Shown: positions 15,324 through 24,203, counted from the first letter of the stretch. The stretch: DNA of 64,000 nt from Yersinia massiliensis (GCF_003048255.1 NZ_CP028487.1:372001-436000); one strand, 5' to 3'. Made by a program: numbers and translations. Notes: generated from the letters alone by a model not told the origin.

Positions 15324-16277
15324 ATGACTTGGTTAAACCGAATTATCCCTGATGACCGCATTATTCGGCTGCAATTGTTGATTCTGGTCGCGGTAATGCT
15401 GGCCTTTGCTATGACGCTAGGGCAGCGATTTTTCAGCGTAGGTAACTTCCAGTCGATTTCATCGCAACTGCCGATTTTAGGCATGTTGGCGCTAGGAATG
15501 GGGCTGACCATGCTAACCGGTGGTATTAACCTATCCATTATTGCGGGTGCGAATGCCTGCGCGTTAGTGATGGCCGCCATTATCGTCAGTCACCCCGATC
15601 AGCCGCTGTTTCTACTGTTGGCGTTAGGGGCGGGGCTGCTGGTGGCGGTGGCAATTGGTACCTTGAATGGGCTGCTGATTTCGGTCATTGGCGTCTCGCC
15701 GATACTCGCGACTTTAGGCACCATGACGCTGATCACCGGCCTGAATATTTTAATGTCCAACGGTGATGTGATCTCAGGTTTCCCGCCCGTGATTCAGTAC
15801 ATTGGTAGCGGTGATATCGCCGGTATTCCCGTCGCAATGATCTTGTTTTTACTGGTGTCGGCAGGGCTATGGGTGCTGCTGGAACACACCACCTTGGGGC
15901 GCAGTATCTATCTGGTTGGCTCCAATGAGCAGGCAACACGCTTTAGCGGCGTGAACACCCATCGGGTACAGATTGCGGTGTATATCCTGTCGGCCCTATT
16001 GGGTTGGGGAGCCGCCATTTTGATGATGGCGAAATTCAACTCTGCCAAAGCCGGTTATGGCGAATCCTATCTATTGGTCACCATTTTGGCCTCCGTATTG
16101 GGCGGCATTAATCCTGATGGCGGCTTTGGTCGCATTATCGGTCTGATTTTAGCGTTGGTGGTGCTGCAATTACTGGAAAGTGGCCTGAATTTGCTGGGGG
16201 TGAGTAGCTACCTGACCATGGCGTTATGGGGTGGGGTATTGATCCTCTTTATCGCATTACAGAATCGTAAAGCTTAA
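15324..16277 (+). CDS. Sugar ABC transporter permease 2 (RbsC/LsrD family)
   Basis: A 317-residue inner-membrane permease and partner of the preceding gene. It has the typical LTGGINLSIIAGANACALV and GTLNGLLISVIGVSPILATLGT segments and the loop GRSIYLVGSNEQATRFSGV. It starts with ATG at 15324, one base after the previous stop region, preceded by AGGGAGC. The two permeases are diverged paralogues rather than recent copies. No defect is visible. Confidence 0.88.
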   Translation: MTWLNRIIPDDRIIRLQLLILVAVMLAFAMTLGQRFFSVGNFQSISSQLPILGMLALGMGLTMLTGGINLSIIAGANACALVMAAIIVSHPDQPLFLLLALGAGLLVAVAIGTLNGLLISVIGVSPILATLGTMTLITGLNILMSNGDVISGFPPVIQYIGSGDIAGIPVAMILFLLVSAGLWVLLEHTTLGRSIYLVGSNEQATRFSGVNTHRVQIAVYILSALLGWGAAILMMAKFNSAKAGYGESYLLVTILASVLGGINPDGGFGRIIGLILALVVLQLLESGLNLLGVSSYLTMALWGGVLILFIALQNRKA

Positions 16278-16295
16278 GAATTGAGGGATAACACA

Positions 16296-17933
16296 ATGGC
16301 AAGTTACTTTATCGGCGTAGATGTAGGGACCGGCAGCGCAAGGGCTGGGGTATTCGATTTGCAGGGCCGTATGGTCGGGCAGGCCAGCCGTGAAATAACC
16401 ATGTTTAAGCCCAAGGCAGATTTCGTTGAGCAATCTTCCGATAATATCTGGCAAGCAGTGTGTAATGCGGTGCGCGATGCCGTCAGTCAGGCGGATATCA
16501 ACCCGATTCAAGTCAAAGGGCTGGGGTTTGATGCCACCTGTTCGCTGGTGGTGCTGGATAAAGAGGGCAACCCGTTGACGGTTAGCCCTTCAGGGCGCAG
16601 CGAGCAAAATGTGATTGTGTGGATGGATCACCGCGCCATTACTCAGGCGGAACGCATCAATGCCACCAAACACCCCGTGCTGGAATTTGTGGGTGGGGTC
16701 ATTTCACCGGAGATGCAGACGCCAAAACTGCTGTGGCTAAAGCAGCATATGCCAACCACTTGGAGCAATGTCGGCCATCTATTTGATCTGCCTGATTTCC
16801 TGACATGGCGGGCGACAAAAGATGAAACCCGTTCACTGTGTTCGACGGTCTGTAAATGGACCTATCTGGGCCATGAAGATCGCTGGGATCCTTCCTATTT
16901 CAAATTAGTAGGGCTAGCCGATTTACTGGATAACAACGCGGCGAAAATTGGGGCGACCGTGAAGCCGATGGGGGAACCGCTGGGCCGAGGTTTAAGCCAA
17001 CGAGCGGCGTCTGAAATGGGGCTGATCCCCGGCACTGCGGTCAGTGTGTCCATCATTGACGCCCATGCCGGCACCATTGGTATTCTCGGTGCCAGTGGAG
17101 TGACAGGCGAGAATGCTAACTTTGATCGGCGAATTGCGCTGATTGGTGGCACGTCAACGGCACACATGGCGATGTCTCGCTCAGCGCATTTTATCAATGG
17201 TATTTGGGGGCCATACTATTCAGCTATCTTGCCAGAATACTGGCTCAACGAAGGCGGCCAATCGGCTACCGGTGCTTTGATTGACCATATTATTCAGTCA
17301 CATCCGTGTTATCCCGCGCTATTGGCACAAGCGAAAAGCAAGGGGGAAACGATTTATGAAGCGCTGAATCATATTCTGCGCCAATTGGCAGGCGAGCCGG
17401 AAAATATCGCCTTCCTGACGAATGATATTCATATGTTGCCCTATTTCCACGGTAACCGCTCACCTCGCGCTAACCCGAATCTGACCGGCATTATTACTGG
17501 CCTGAAGCTCTCCACGACACCGGAAGATATGGCATTGCGTTATCTGGCAACCATTCAGGCGCTGGCATTAGGGACGCGGCACATCATCGAAACCATGAAT
17601 CAGAACGGCTACAACATAGATACCATGATGGCCAGCGGTGGCGGGACGAAGAACCCTATTTTTGTACAAGAGCACGCGAATGCGACCGGTTGCGCCATGT
17701 TATTGCCGGAAGAGAGCGAGGCGATGTTATTGGGGAGCGCCATGATGGGGACGGTCGCTGCTGGCGTGTTTGAGTCACTGCCAGAAGCAATGGCCGCCAT
17801 GAGCCGTATCGGGAAAACCGTCACGCCGCAAACCAATAAAATCAAAGCCTATTACGATCGCAAATATCGCGTGTTCCACCAGATGTACGACGACCATGTG
17901 CGTTATCAGGAATTGATGAAGGAGGGGGCATGA
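16296..17933 (+). CDS. FGGY-family carbohydrate kinase, probable D-ribulokinase type (YpCarbK subgroup)
   Basis: A 545-residue sugar kinase with two actin-like ATPase domains. The phosphate-binding segment is GVDVGTGSARAGVFD near the N-terminus; GFDATCSLV, WMDHRA and IDAHAGTIG form the substrate and catalytic region, with the Asp of IDAHAG as likely catalytic base. ATASGGGTKNP near residue 450 is the second ATP motif region (read as MASGGGTKNPIF). This combination marks the subgroup that includes the Y. pseudotuberculosis kinase of known structure and eukaryotic FGGY, a D-ribulokinase. The likely reaction is D-ribulose + ATP to D-ribulose 5-phosphate; the substrate is inferred from the subgroup. 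The ATG at 16296 follows GAGGG; a TTG at 16281 is possible but weaker. It overlaps the next gene by an ATGA junction. Confidence 0.85.
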   Translation: MASYFIGVDVGTGSARAGVFDLQGRMVGQASREITMFKPKADFVEQSSDNIWQAVCNAVRDAVSQADINPIQVKGLGFDATCSLVVLDKEGNPLTVSPSGRSEQNVIVWMDHRAITQAERINATKHPVLEFVGGVISPEMQTPKLLWLKQHMPTTWSNVGHLFDLPDFLTWRATKDETRSLCSTVCKWTYLGHEDRWDPSYFKLVGLADLLDNNAAKIGATVKPMGEPLGRGLSQRAASEMGLIPGTAVSVSIIDAHAGTIGILGASGVTGENANFDRRIALIGGTSTAHMAMSRSAHFINGIWGPYYSAILPEYWLNEGGQSATGALIDHIIQSHPCYPALLAQAKSKGETIYEALNHILRQLAGEPENIAFLTNDIHMLPYFHGNRSPRANPNLTGIITGLKLSTTPEDMALRYLATIQALALGTRHIIETMNQNGYNIDTMMASGGGTKNPIFVQEHANATGCAMLLPEESEAMLLGSAMMGTVAAGVFESLPEAMAAMSRIGKTVTPQTNKIKAYYDRKYRVFHQMYDDHVRYQELMKEGA

Positions 17934-18535
17934 GCCACAGTGATGAATGGCAAGCGGCCAGCGCAGCATGGATGACTTATAGCCGCGAACTGGCAGCATT
18001 AAAGGATAATGTCGATCAGCAGGTGTGGTTGCAGGTGCTGGACGCACTAGCGCAATGCCGTGGCAAAATTGCAGTCACGGGAGTGGGAACGTCAGGTATC
18101 GCGGCGCGGAAAGTCGCGCATATGTTGGCTTGTGTCGAGCAACCGGCGATTTATCTGAACGCGACCGATGCTGCTCATGGTGATTTGGGATTCCTTGGTG
18201 CACAAGACATCATTATTTTGATCTCCCGCGGCGGCAACTCTGACGAATTAACCCGCTTATTACCGACGTTGCAACGCAAACAGGTCACGATTATCAGTGT
18301 GACGGAAAATGAACAATCGGCGATCGCCCAAGCCTCTGCCTTGGTACTAAAAACCCATGTGCAGCAAGAGATTGACCCGCTCAATATGCTGGCTACCACC
18401 TCGATTGTTTTAGTGCTGGCGCTGTTTGATGCCATCTGTGCCTGTCTGATGGCGCGCAGCGGATTTACCAAAGAAACGTTATTGGCTGTGCATCCTGGTG
18501 GGGATGTCGGTATTGAGTTACGTAAACAGCAGTGA
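17930..18535 (+). CDS. SIS-domain sugar-phosphate isomerase, KdsD/KpsF-like without CBS domains
   Basis: A 201-residue soluble protein consisting of one SIS domain. It matches the N-terminal domain of D-arabinose-5-phosphate isomerases: TGVGTSGIAARKVAHML, DAAHGDLGFLG, ILISRGGNSDEL and the C-terminal LAVHPGGDVG. The two CBS domains of KdsD/KpsF are absent. KdsD enzymes interconvert D-ribulose 5-phosphate and D-arabinose 5-phosphate. Its position directly after a probable D-ribulokinase, with a 4-base ATGA overlap, fits an enzyme acting on the kinase product. Another aldose-ketose phosphate pair is possible. It is the last gene of the operon and is followed by a strong terminator. Confidence 0.8.
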   Translation: MSHSDEWQAASAAWMTYSRELAALKDNVDQQVWLQVLDALAQCRGKIAVTGVGTSGIAARKVAHMLACVEQPAIYLNATDAAHGDLGFLGAQDIIILISRGGNSDELTRLLPTLQRKQVTIISVTENEQSAIAQASALVLKTHVQQEIDPLNMLATTSIVLVLALFDAICACLMARSGFTKETLLAVHPGGDVGIELRKQQ

Positions 18536-18560
18536 GCCATCAGTACATTAGCAACGGATA

Positions 18561-18602
18561 AAAAAATACCGCGCGAGTCTCATCAACGGCGCGGTATTTT
18601 TT
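18561..18602. terminator. Bidirectional Rho-independent terminator
   Basis: AAAAAATACCGCGC (18561-18574) pairs perfectly with GCGCGGTATTTTTT (18589-18602) around a 14-base loop. A-rich and T-rich flanks give a U tract on both strands. It separates the convergent sugar operon and DASS transporter gene. Confidence 0.9.
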
Positions 18603-18614
18603 AGTGCTGATAAC

Positions 18615-20027
18615 TTACCAGAAGCCTAGCACTTTCCACCAAGCACCGCCGATAATCAACCAAATCGGGATGACCACCAAACTCATCAGGAAGCCAATTT
18701 TCCACCACGTTGCCAGTGGGATAAAGTTACAGCCAAATAAGATGGGGGCAGGGCCACCAGAATAGTGAGTGGTCGCCATATACAAGTTACTGAACATCCC
18801 GAACACCAATACGGTGAGCATTGGCGGCGCACCAGCGGCGATAGCAATAGACACAAAAATGGCATACATGGCGCTGATATGGGCGATGGCGCTGGCCATC
18901 ATATAGTGGCTGTAGTAGTACGCCAGCAGCAGAATCCCCATCATCGGGATCCAATTCATGCCTTGCACTGAACCGGCAATAGACGACCCGAACCACGCAA
19001 TAAAACCTAACTTATTCAATTGGCTAGCTAGGGTAAGCAATACTGCAAACCAAATCACAGTGTGCCACGCTTCTTTCTCGGCAATCACATCATCCCAAGT
19101 CAGTGCGCCGCTCAGTAGCAGAATCGCTAAACCAATAAAAGCGGTCATGGTGGCATCAATATTCAATGTCGCACCGCTCACCCACAAAGTGACCAACCCG
19201 ATAAAGACAGATAGAACGACCCACTCGTTGCGGCTCATTGGCCCCATTTCTTTCAGTTTCATCAGCGCCAGCGCACGCATTTCCGGCGTTTTTTTCAGTT
19301 CTGGCGGATAGAAGCGGTATAGCAACAAAGGGATGACGGCCAAAGAGATTAACCCTGGGACGATAGCGGCTAGCGCCCAACTCGTCCACGTGATGGTAAT
19401 CCCCATCTCGCCTGCCAGCTTACTGATCATTGGGTTACCGGCCATTGACGTCAGGAACATGGCACAGGTAATGGCGTTACACTGGAAGATACATTGCACC
19501 AAAAATGCCCCAATTTTGCGCTCGGTGCCGCGATCGGGGGTGGATTCATAGGCTTCAGAAATAGAGCGGAACAACGGGGTAATAATCCCCCCACAACGTG
19601 CCGACGTGGAAGGCATCGCGGGAGCAAACAGTAAGTCGGTGAGCACTAAACCGTAAGCCAGACCCAATGAGTTGTGGCCTAACTTACTAATAAACAAGAA
19701 ACCGACACGGCGACCAAAACCCGTTTTAATAAATCCGCGAGAAATGAAGAAGGCGCAGGCGATCATCCAAATTGTAGGATCGGCAAAGCCAGCGAGCACT
19801 TCCTTGATACTCAGCAGCCCCGTTGCCGCCACGACAGTCAGGCTGAAGATGGCCATCGCCCCTAACGGGTACGGCGAGAGAATCAGGCCGATGACGGTTG
19901 CTGCAAAAACGGCCATGAGATGCCAAGCGCGCGGATCAACAGACTCTGGCACTGGGCTAAACCAGATACCTATCCCAATGAGCAGAATAAGCAGCATTCT
20001 TCCTATACGTGTTCTGAATATCGACAT
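18615..20027 (-). CDS. DASS-family anion transporter (CitT/TtdT/SodiT type)
   Basis: A 470-residue inner-membrane transporter of the divalent anion:Na+ symporter (SLC13) family with about 12 hydrophobic segments. Typical family segments are GFADPTIWMIACAFFISRGFIKTG, DLLFAPAMPSTSARCGGIITPL and MASAIAHISAMYAIF. Its length and these loops place it with the plant 2-oxoglutarate/malate translocator-like and CitT/TtdT branch, so the substrate is probably a di- or tricarboxylate; which one is not shown by sequence. It is a single gene. It starts at the ATG at 20027 and ends against the shared terminator at 18561-18602. Confidence 0.82.
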   Translation of the reverse strand: MSIFRTRIGRMLLILLIGIGIWFSPVPESVDPRAWHLMAVFAATVIGLILSPYPLGAMAIFSLTVVAATGLLSIKEVLAGFADPTIWMIACAFFISRGFIKTGFGRRVGFLFISKLGHNSLGLAYGLVLTDLLFAPAMPSTSARCGGIITPLFRSISEAYESTPDRGTERKIGAFLVQCIFQCNAITCAMFLTSMAGNPMISKLAGEMGITITWTSWALAAIVPGLISLAVIPLLLYRFYPPELKKTPEMRALALMKLKEMGPMSRNEWVVLSVFIGLVTLWVSGATLNIDATMTAFIGLAILLLSGALTWDDVIAEKEAWHTVIWFAVLLTLASQLNKLGFIAWFGSSIAGSVQGMNWIPMMGILLLAYYYSHYMMASAIAHISAMYAIFVSIAIAAGAPPMLTVLVFGMFSNLYMATTHYSGGPAPILFGCNFIPLATWWKIGFLMSLVVIPIWLIIGGAWWKVLGFW

Positions 20028-20654
20028 GACTTTTACCCTGATGCAATTTTATATGCGGCGCTAATGTTCACCGGTAAACGGTGGGCATTAAATGATTAAA
20101 GCGGTGAGGTGATGAAATCACTGTATAGACAAAATAAGGGATTCATTTTGATCGAAGTCATTTTTATATTGAGCGGTGTGCGCTGAGCTGGAATGAAAAT
20201 ATATTGTTCTGATGGGGGAAGTTCAGAGAAATAATTTCGATTAATTTACTTTTTTAATTATAGGTAGTAGGGTTTTGTTTGTTAAAACAAGATAAATACA
20301 CATGAAAGGCAGGTGTGGTAAGGCTATGCTGACAGTATTGGGGGCGGAGGCAGCGACAGGGAAATAATAATCGCCATATGAAGTTTGCTGATTGAAGATT
20401 ATTTATTAGCTAAATGTTAATTTCATATTATTTCGTACCGAGTCATATTATTAATCATCAAAAAACAGTCATAAAAAACAGCCATAAAAAAACCCGCACT
20501 AAGGCGGGTCTTCTTTATTCAGAATGATTTAACTGCTCAGGGCTATCACCTTCATCGCTATCGTAAATCATTCCAAATTACCCCTTTCTTGATGCGACAG
20601 CGGTATTCACTGCGTGTCACATCAATCGCTGGGTATTAAGCAGAATAGGGGTGC
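20028..20654. other. Intergenic region upstream of the DASS transporter
   Basis: About 630 bases between the start of the DASS gene and the end of cspA2. It holds the DASS promoter, not resolved by eye, in the AT-rich part 20100-20460, and a terminator at 20492-20509. No open frame with a credible start and no RNA gene was recognised. Confidence 0.4.
20492..20509 (-). terminator. Terminator downstream of cspA2
   Basis: ACCCGC (20492-20497) pairs with GCGGGT (20504-20509). Read on the minus strand, the hairpin is followed by a run of T (the complement of the A-rich 20484-20491). It lies about 145 bases after the cspA2 stop and is the best candidate for the 3' end of the csp transcripts. Confidence 0.65.
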
Positions 20655-20867
20655 TTAGAGAGCAACCACATTTGCTGCTGCTGGGCCTTTCGCACCGTTC
20701 TCGATAGAGAACTCCACTTTTTGGCCTTCATCTAAAGTTTTATAGTCATTGCTCTGGATAGCAGAGAAGTGAACGAACACGTCTTTGCTGCCATCAGCAG
20801 GAGAAATGAAACCAAAACCTTTATCAGAGTTAAACCATTTTACTAAACCAGTCATTTTATTAGACAT
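20655..20867 (-). CDS. cspA2: Major cold shock protein CspA2
   Basis: A 70-residue RNA chaperone made of one cold-shock domain. RNP1 is KGFGFIS and RNP2 is VFVHFS; the sequence [15 protein letters not shown] is diagnostic. It binds single-stranded RNA and melts structures that form at low temperature. It is nearly identical to the product of the gene at 21166-21378; they differ at a handful of positions such as NSDKG versus DAGKG. Pathogenic Yersinia are known to carry this tandem, which makes both single-gene and two-gene mRNAs. Here the gene also has its own leader with a cold-box-like segment (complement of about 21021-21051), so it can be expressed alone. Confidence 0.93.
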   Translation of the reverse strand: MSNKMTGLVKWFNSDKGFGFISPADGSKDVFVHFSAIQSNDYKTLDEGQKVEFSIENGAKGPAAANVVAL

Positions 20868-20942
20868 AGAGATACTTCCTTCATTTGATTATTTTTAATT
20901 GCCGCCATAGGCGAACAGAGAGGCTTGGGTACATCTTATGGG

Positions 20943-21024
20943 GCACTTAGAAGGAATTTCGCGGAGAAGAGGTATCTGTCTGATAACGCTAATACGGGGA
21001 ACTGCTTTACTAAAACTGCTTACA
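20943..21024 (-). repeat. Duplicated 5' leader of cspA2 (copy of 21471-21551)
   Basis: The leader segment of cspA2 at 20943-21024 is clearly related to that of cspA1 at 21471-21551. Both contain, on the plus strand, GCACTTAG near one end, CGGAGAAG, GATAACGCT and CTGCTTTACTAAAACTGCTT. The tandem duplication therefore covered leader and coding region, not just the gene. Confidence 0.75.
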
Positions 21025-21095
21025 TAAATGTTACTGTCAACCGGGTACTGCTTTCTTACTTTTACTACAGTCTGACTCTTACTGCTGTATTACTT

Positions 21096-21151
21096 GAGTG
21101 TTGGCAACACTGCTCGGGTTAAACCGTCATCGCTGTCGGTTGCCAACACTC
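21096..21151 (-). other. Long hairpin between cspA1 and cspA2
   Basis: GAGTGTTGGCAAC (21096-21108) is a perfect 13-base inverted repeat of GTTGCCAACACTC (21139-21151), with a 30-base loop. It starts 15 bases after the cspA1 stop on the minus strand and has no U tract. It could protect the 3' end of the one-gene message or act as a partial barrier between the two genes. Confidence 0.7.
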
Positions 21152-21165
21152 CGTATCACACTGGA

Positions 21166-21378
21166 TTACAGCGCGACAACGTTTACCGCTGATGGACCTT
21201 TAGCACCGTTCTCGATAGAGAACTCTACTTTTTGGCCTTCATCTAAGGTTTTGAAATCATTGCTCTGGATAGCAGAGAAGTGAACGAACACGTCTTTGCT
21301 GCCATCAGTTGGAGAGATGAAACCGAAACCTTTACCAGCGTCAAACCATTTTACTAAACCAGTCATTTTATTAGACAT
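21166..21378 (-). CDS. cspA1: Major cold shock protein CspA1
   Basis: A 70-residue cold-shock-domain protein with RNP1 KGFGFIS and RNP2 VFVHFS, preceded by [11 protein letters not shown]. It is the promoter-proximal member of the tandem. Its leader is long, about 195 bases from the predicted start near 21573. It begins with a segment close to the E. coli cspA cold box: GGTTTGGAACACAGACC here, against GGTTTGACGTACAGACC. In E. coli the long leader makes the mRNA a thermosensor that is stable and well translated in the cold, and the same control is expected here. The ribosome site is GGAAG before the ATG at 21378. Confidence 0.93.
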   Translation of the reverse strand: MSNKMTGLVKWFDAGKGFGFISPTDGSKDVFVHFSAIQSNDFKTLDEGQKVEFSIENGAKGPSAVNVVAL

Positions 21379-21579
21379 AGATATACTTCCTTCAATTATT
21401 TTTTTGCCACAAAATTATCAAAATAACGATGCAGCGAATGGGGTCTGTTTTCAGAAGATGACTTACTTAGGCACTTAGGAGGAGACTCACGGAGAAGGGA
21501 TATCTAAGATAACGCTTGAACTGAGGACTGCTTTACTAAAACTGCTTTCATAAGGTCTGTGTTCCAAACCGATGACGCT

Positions 21580-21608
21580 ATTTAACCACAATGCATTCCC
21601 TGTAGCAA
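21580..21608 (-). promoter_or_regulatory. Promoter of cspA1
   Basis: On the minus strand TTGCTA (21608-21603) and TTAAAT (21585-21580) are 17 bases apart, with an upstream TGG giving an extended -10. Transcription would begin about 21573, exactly where the cold-box-like leader sequence begins. Confidence 0.65.
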
Positions 21609-21756
21609 CACTATATTTGACTACCATAACTAATTTGAATGGTATTTTCATCTTCCAAGAGAAGGTGTGTTGGTATTTATTTGTTCTTAAACAAGAGATT
21701 ACGGTGATGAAAAAAAAGTTAAAATTTAACCAATTTTCTGTCATCAGGCCCGTTAA

Positions 21757-21780
21757 ATGCCGGAGGGTGGCCTCCGGCAT
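21757..21780 (-). terminator. Terminator of slyB
   Basis: ATGCCGGAGG (21757-21766) pairs perfectly with CCTCCGGCAT (21771-21780) around a four-base loop. It begins seven bases after the slyB stop. The U tract on the minus strand is short (TTT), but the stem is strong. Confidence 0.7.
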
Positions 21781-21787
21781 GTGGAAT

Positions 21788-22258
21788 TTAGCGAGGAGAA
21801 ACCGTCACCGTACCGCTACGATCGCTGGCAATCATCACGCGTTGCCCTGCGCTGAAGCGGGTTGGGCCTTGAGCCTGTACCACAACAATGCTGCTGCCGT
21901 CATCGCGGCGGATTTCCAGTTGCACACCTTCACTACGGTTCATCGCACTCTGTACGCCCTGACCCGCCATACCACCCGCCACAGCACCACCTGCCGTTGC
22001 TAAGCTATTACCACGGCCACCACCGATAGTATTGCCCAAGAATCCACCGACAACGGCACCGCCAATGGCACCGGCGACGTTATTTTTATCGCCGCCCTGA
22101 ATGGTCACTGGACGTGCAGAAACCACAGTCCCGTAGGTTACCGTGTGAACTTGTCGTGCCTGAGAGGCGCTAAAGGTATCACCAGATAACGTATTGTTGT
22201 TGGCACAGCCACTTAATACCGTTGTTGCGAGTGCAACTGCCATGACCAGTTTTTTCAT
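21788..22258 (-). CDS. slyB: Outer membrane lipoprotein SlyB (PcpY)
   Basis: A 156-residue lipoprotein. The signal peptide ends in the lipobox LSGC, so Cys18 would be lipidated. A Gly-rich glycine-zipper hairpin (AGAIGGAVVGGFLGNTIGGG and AGGAVAGGMAGQGVQSAMN) spans about residues 62-107. The C-terminal domain has VQLEIRRDDGSSIVVVQ and ends VTVSPR. Length and sequence match E. coli SlyB (155 residues), an outer-membrane lipoprotein under PhoP control that shields outer membrane proteins when LPS is disturbed. It is a single gene, divergent from the diguanylate cyclase gene. A PhoP box was not identified by eye. Confidence 0.92.
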   Translation of the reverse strand: MKKLVMAVALATTVLSGCANNNTLSGDTFSASQARQVHTVTYGTVVSARPVTIQGGDKNNVAGAIGGAVVGGFLGNTIGGGRGNSLATAGGAVAGGMAGQGVQSAMNRSEGVQLEIRRDDGSSIVVVQAQGPTRFSAGQRVMIASDRSGTVTVSPR

Positions 22259-22495
22259 AATTAACCCTTAATTGTTGATACGCATCAGATATCAGTCAGC
22301 TTATCGTGATTGCTTTGTCTACGGCTTTGCTGAAAGTTAAGTATAGATAGCCGTTGATAATGACTATAGCGTGATAATGATTAATCTGAAGAGATAAATA
22401 TTGAGCATATGTAGATATATAGGAGACTTCTCGCTCTCCATTCGTGCTAACGTCAGTGTTGAATATGACCTATTAACTGTTTCAGGAAGACTGTC

Positions 22496-24067
22496 GTGTC
22501 TCGCTCGATGATTTCTACCAAGATTTTCCGCCTCGACTTAGGTCGTTTGATCCTTATTCTTGCTGTGATGAGTGCGTTTGTGACGCTGGCGAACAGCTTC
22601 TATGCCAGTTACAAGGTACAACGACAGCTACTGATCGATAACACGCTGGAAGCCAACCGCGTTTATGCCACCAAACTGGCATCGAGTACTGAAATTTTCC
22701 TGAAAAGCGCCCAAAGGCAACTTCATTACAGCAGCATGATTGCTGCCCAGCATTTTGATGATCCGAAGATTCTGCAAGCCGAAACCGCACGGCTAAAATA
22801 CCAAACGGACAGCTTCAACTCGGTGGTGATAACGGATGTACATGGCATTATCCGCGCAACCTCCCCCGATAGCCTTCAACTATTGGGCCACGCTTTGTCA
22901 TCACCTGGTTCAATAGAGGCGTTAAAACTACGCCAGCCTATCATCAGTAAGCCCTATGTCTCAGCAGCGAACAATCTGGTCGTCAATATTTCAACGCCCA
23001 TAATCACACCAGATGGACATTATCGCGGTTATATCGGCGGAACGATTTATCTGCGTAAGCAGAGCATTTTAAATGAATTATTAGGTGAGCATTATTATCG
23101 CGATGGTTCTTATATTGTGGTGCTTGATAAGGATCGACGCATTCTTTACCACCGTGATACGAGCCGTATCGGCGAGGTACTTGAGCCAAAACCGCTCACC
23201 GAGGCACCGAAGACCGCCAATAATGGCAGCTTGATGGTCACCAGTACCAGTGGTGAGTCGATGCTAGCAGGTTACGCCATGGTGGAACCATCCGGTTGGG
23301 AAATCATTACATTGCGGCCTGAGGCGGTGACGCTAAAACCGCTAGAAGGGCTGATGCTTAAGGGGTTAGCGCATATCGCGCCGCTGGCATTATTCACTTT
23401 ACTGGCTGTCTGGTTGCTATCACGCTTGATTGCTCGCCCATTGTGGTTATTGGCGGGTAGCGCAAATGATATGGATAAACCTGATATCGCCGTCAGTATT
23501 AAACAAATTCCTTCGTGGTATTTCGAATCCACGCAACTCAAACGGGCGCTGTTGATTGGTATCAGCTTGCTGCAAAAAAAGATTGGCAAACTGAAGTTTG
23601 AGGCCCAAACGGATCCGATGACGGGCCTATATAACCGGCGTGGGTTAGCCACTACCCTTGAGCCTATCGCACAACTCGGCCAGCCATTCTCGGTCATTGC
23701 GTTGGATATTGACCACTTCAAGCTGATTAATGACTCTTATGGTCACGATGTTGGCGATGAAGTGATCAAGCAGTTAGCGATGCAGATCCGTGATAGCTCG
23801 CGCGATACCGATATCCTGTGTCGTAGCGGTGGTGAAGAGTTCCTGATGCTACTACCTGGTACGACACTGGACGTGGCAACGCAAGTCGCCAACCGCCTGC
23901 GTCATAATGTGGAGGTGATGGTGATGCCAAACGTACACCCCATTACGATCTCATTGGGGGTGGCATTTTGGCGTGGCGAAGGGATGCCTGAAGACGCATT
24001 AAAATTGGCGGATGAAGCCTTGTATCGTGCAAAACAGCAAGGACGGAATCGGGTGGAAATTGGTTAA
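22496..24067 (+). CDS. Membrane diguanylate cyclase (dCache sensor plus GGDEF)
   Basis: A 523-residue inner-membrane enzyme predicted to make cyclic di-GMP from two GTP. Transmembrane helices lie at about 15-37 and 293-312, flanking a periplasmic sensor of the dCache type (about 40-285). The GGDEF domain fills residues about 365-523. The active site is GGEEF at 445-449 and the inhibitory I-site RxxD is intact at 436-439, so activity and product inhibition are both expected. The GTG at 22496 is chosen because CAGGAAGA lies six bases before it; an ATG at 22508 is too far. It is divergent from slyB and stands alone, so it does not appear to belong to the hmsCDE set. The ligand sensed is unknown. 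Confidence 0.87.
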   Translation: MSRSMISTKIFRLDLGRLILILAVMSAFVTLANSFYASYKVQRQLLIDNTLEANRVYATKLASSTEIFLKSAQRQLHYSSMIAAQHFDDPKILQAETARLKYQTDSFNSVVITDVHGIIRATSPDSLQLLGHALSSPGSIEALKLRQPIISKPYVSAANNLVVNISTPIITPDGHYRGYIGGTIYLRKQSILNELLGEHYYRDGSYIVVLDKDRRILYHRDTSRIGEVLEPKPLTEAPKTANNGSLMVTSTSGESMLAGYAMVEPSGWEIITLRPEAVTLKPLEGLMLKGLAHIAPLALFTLLAVWLLSRLIARPLWLLAGSANDMDKPDIAVSIKQIPSWYFESTQLKRALLIGISLLQKKIGKLKFEAQTDPMTGLYNRRGLATTLEPIAQLGQPFSVIALDIDHFKLINDSYGHDVGDEVIKQLAMQIRDSSRDTDILCRSGGEEFLMLLPGTTLDVATQVANRLRHNVEVMVMPNVHPITISLGVAFWRGEGMPEDALKLADEALYRAKQQGRNRVEIG

Positions 24068-24203
24068 TCCCATTCTTTCTTATCGCCTACCTCCTGCGGG
24101 GCGATTTCCCAAGAACGGATTATACTTGTTAAGCGCAATGCTGGGAAAGTGAGCACCCTGTGGCGGGCAGTTTCATCTCTCTAAAACTGAAGGAGGATAA
24201 TCT

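Noticed and set aside
22496..24067. Assignment of the diguanylate cyclase to HmsD
   Set aside because: HmsD is encoded in an hmsCDE operon with a YfiR-like and an OmpA-like gene; neither is next to this gene.
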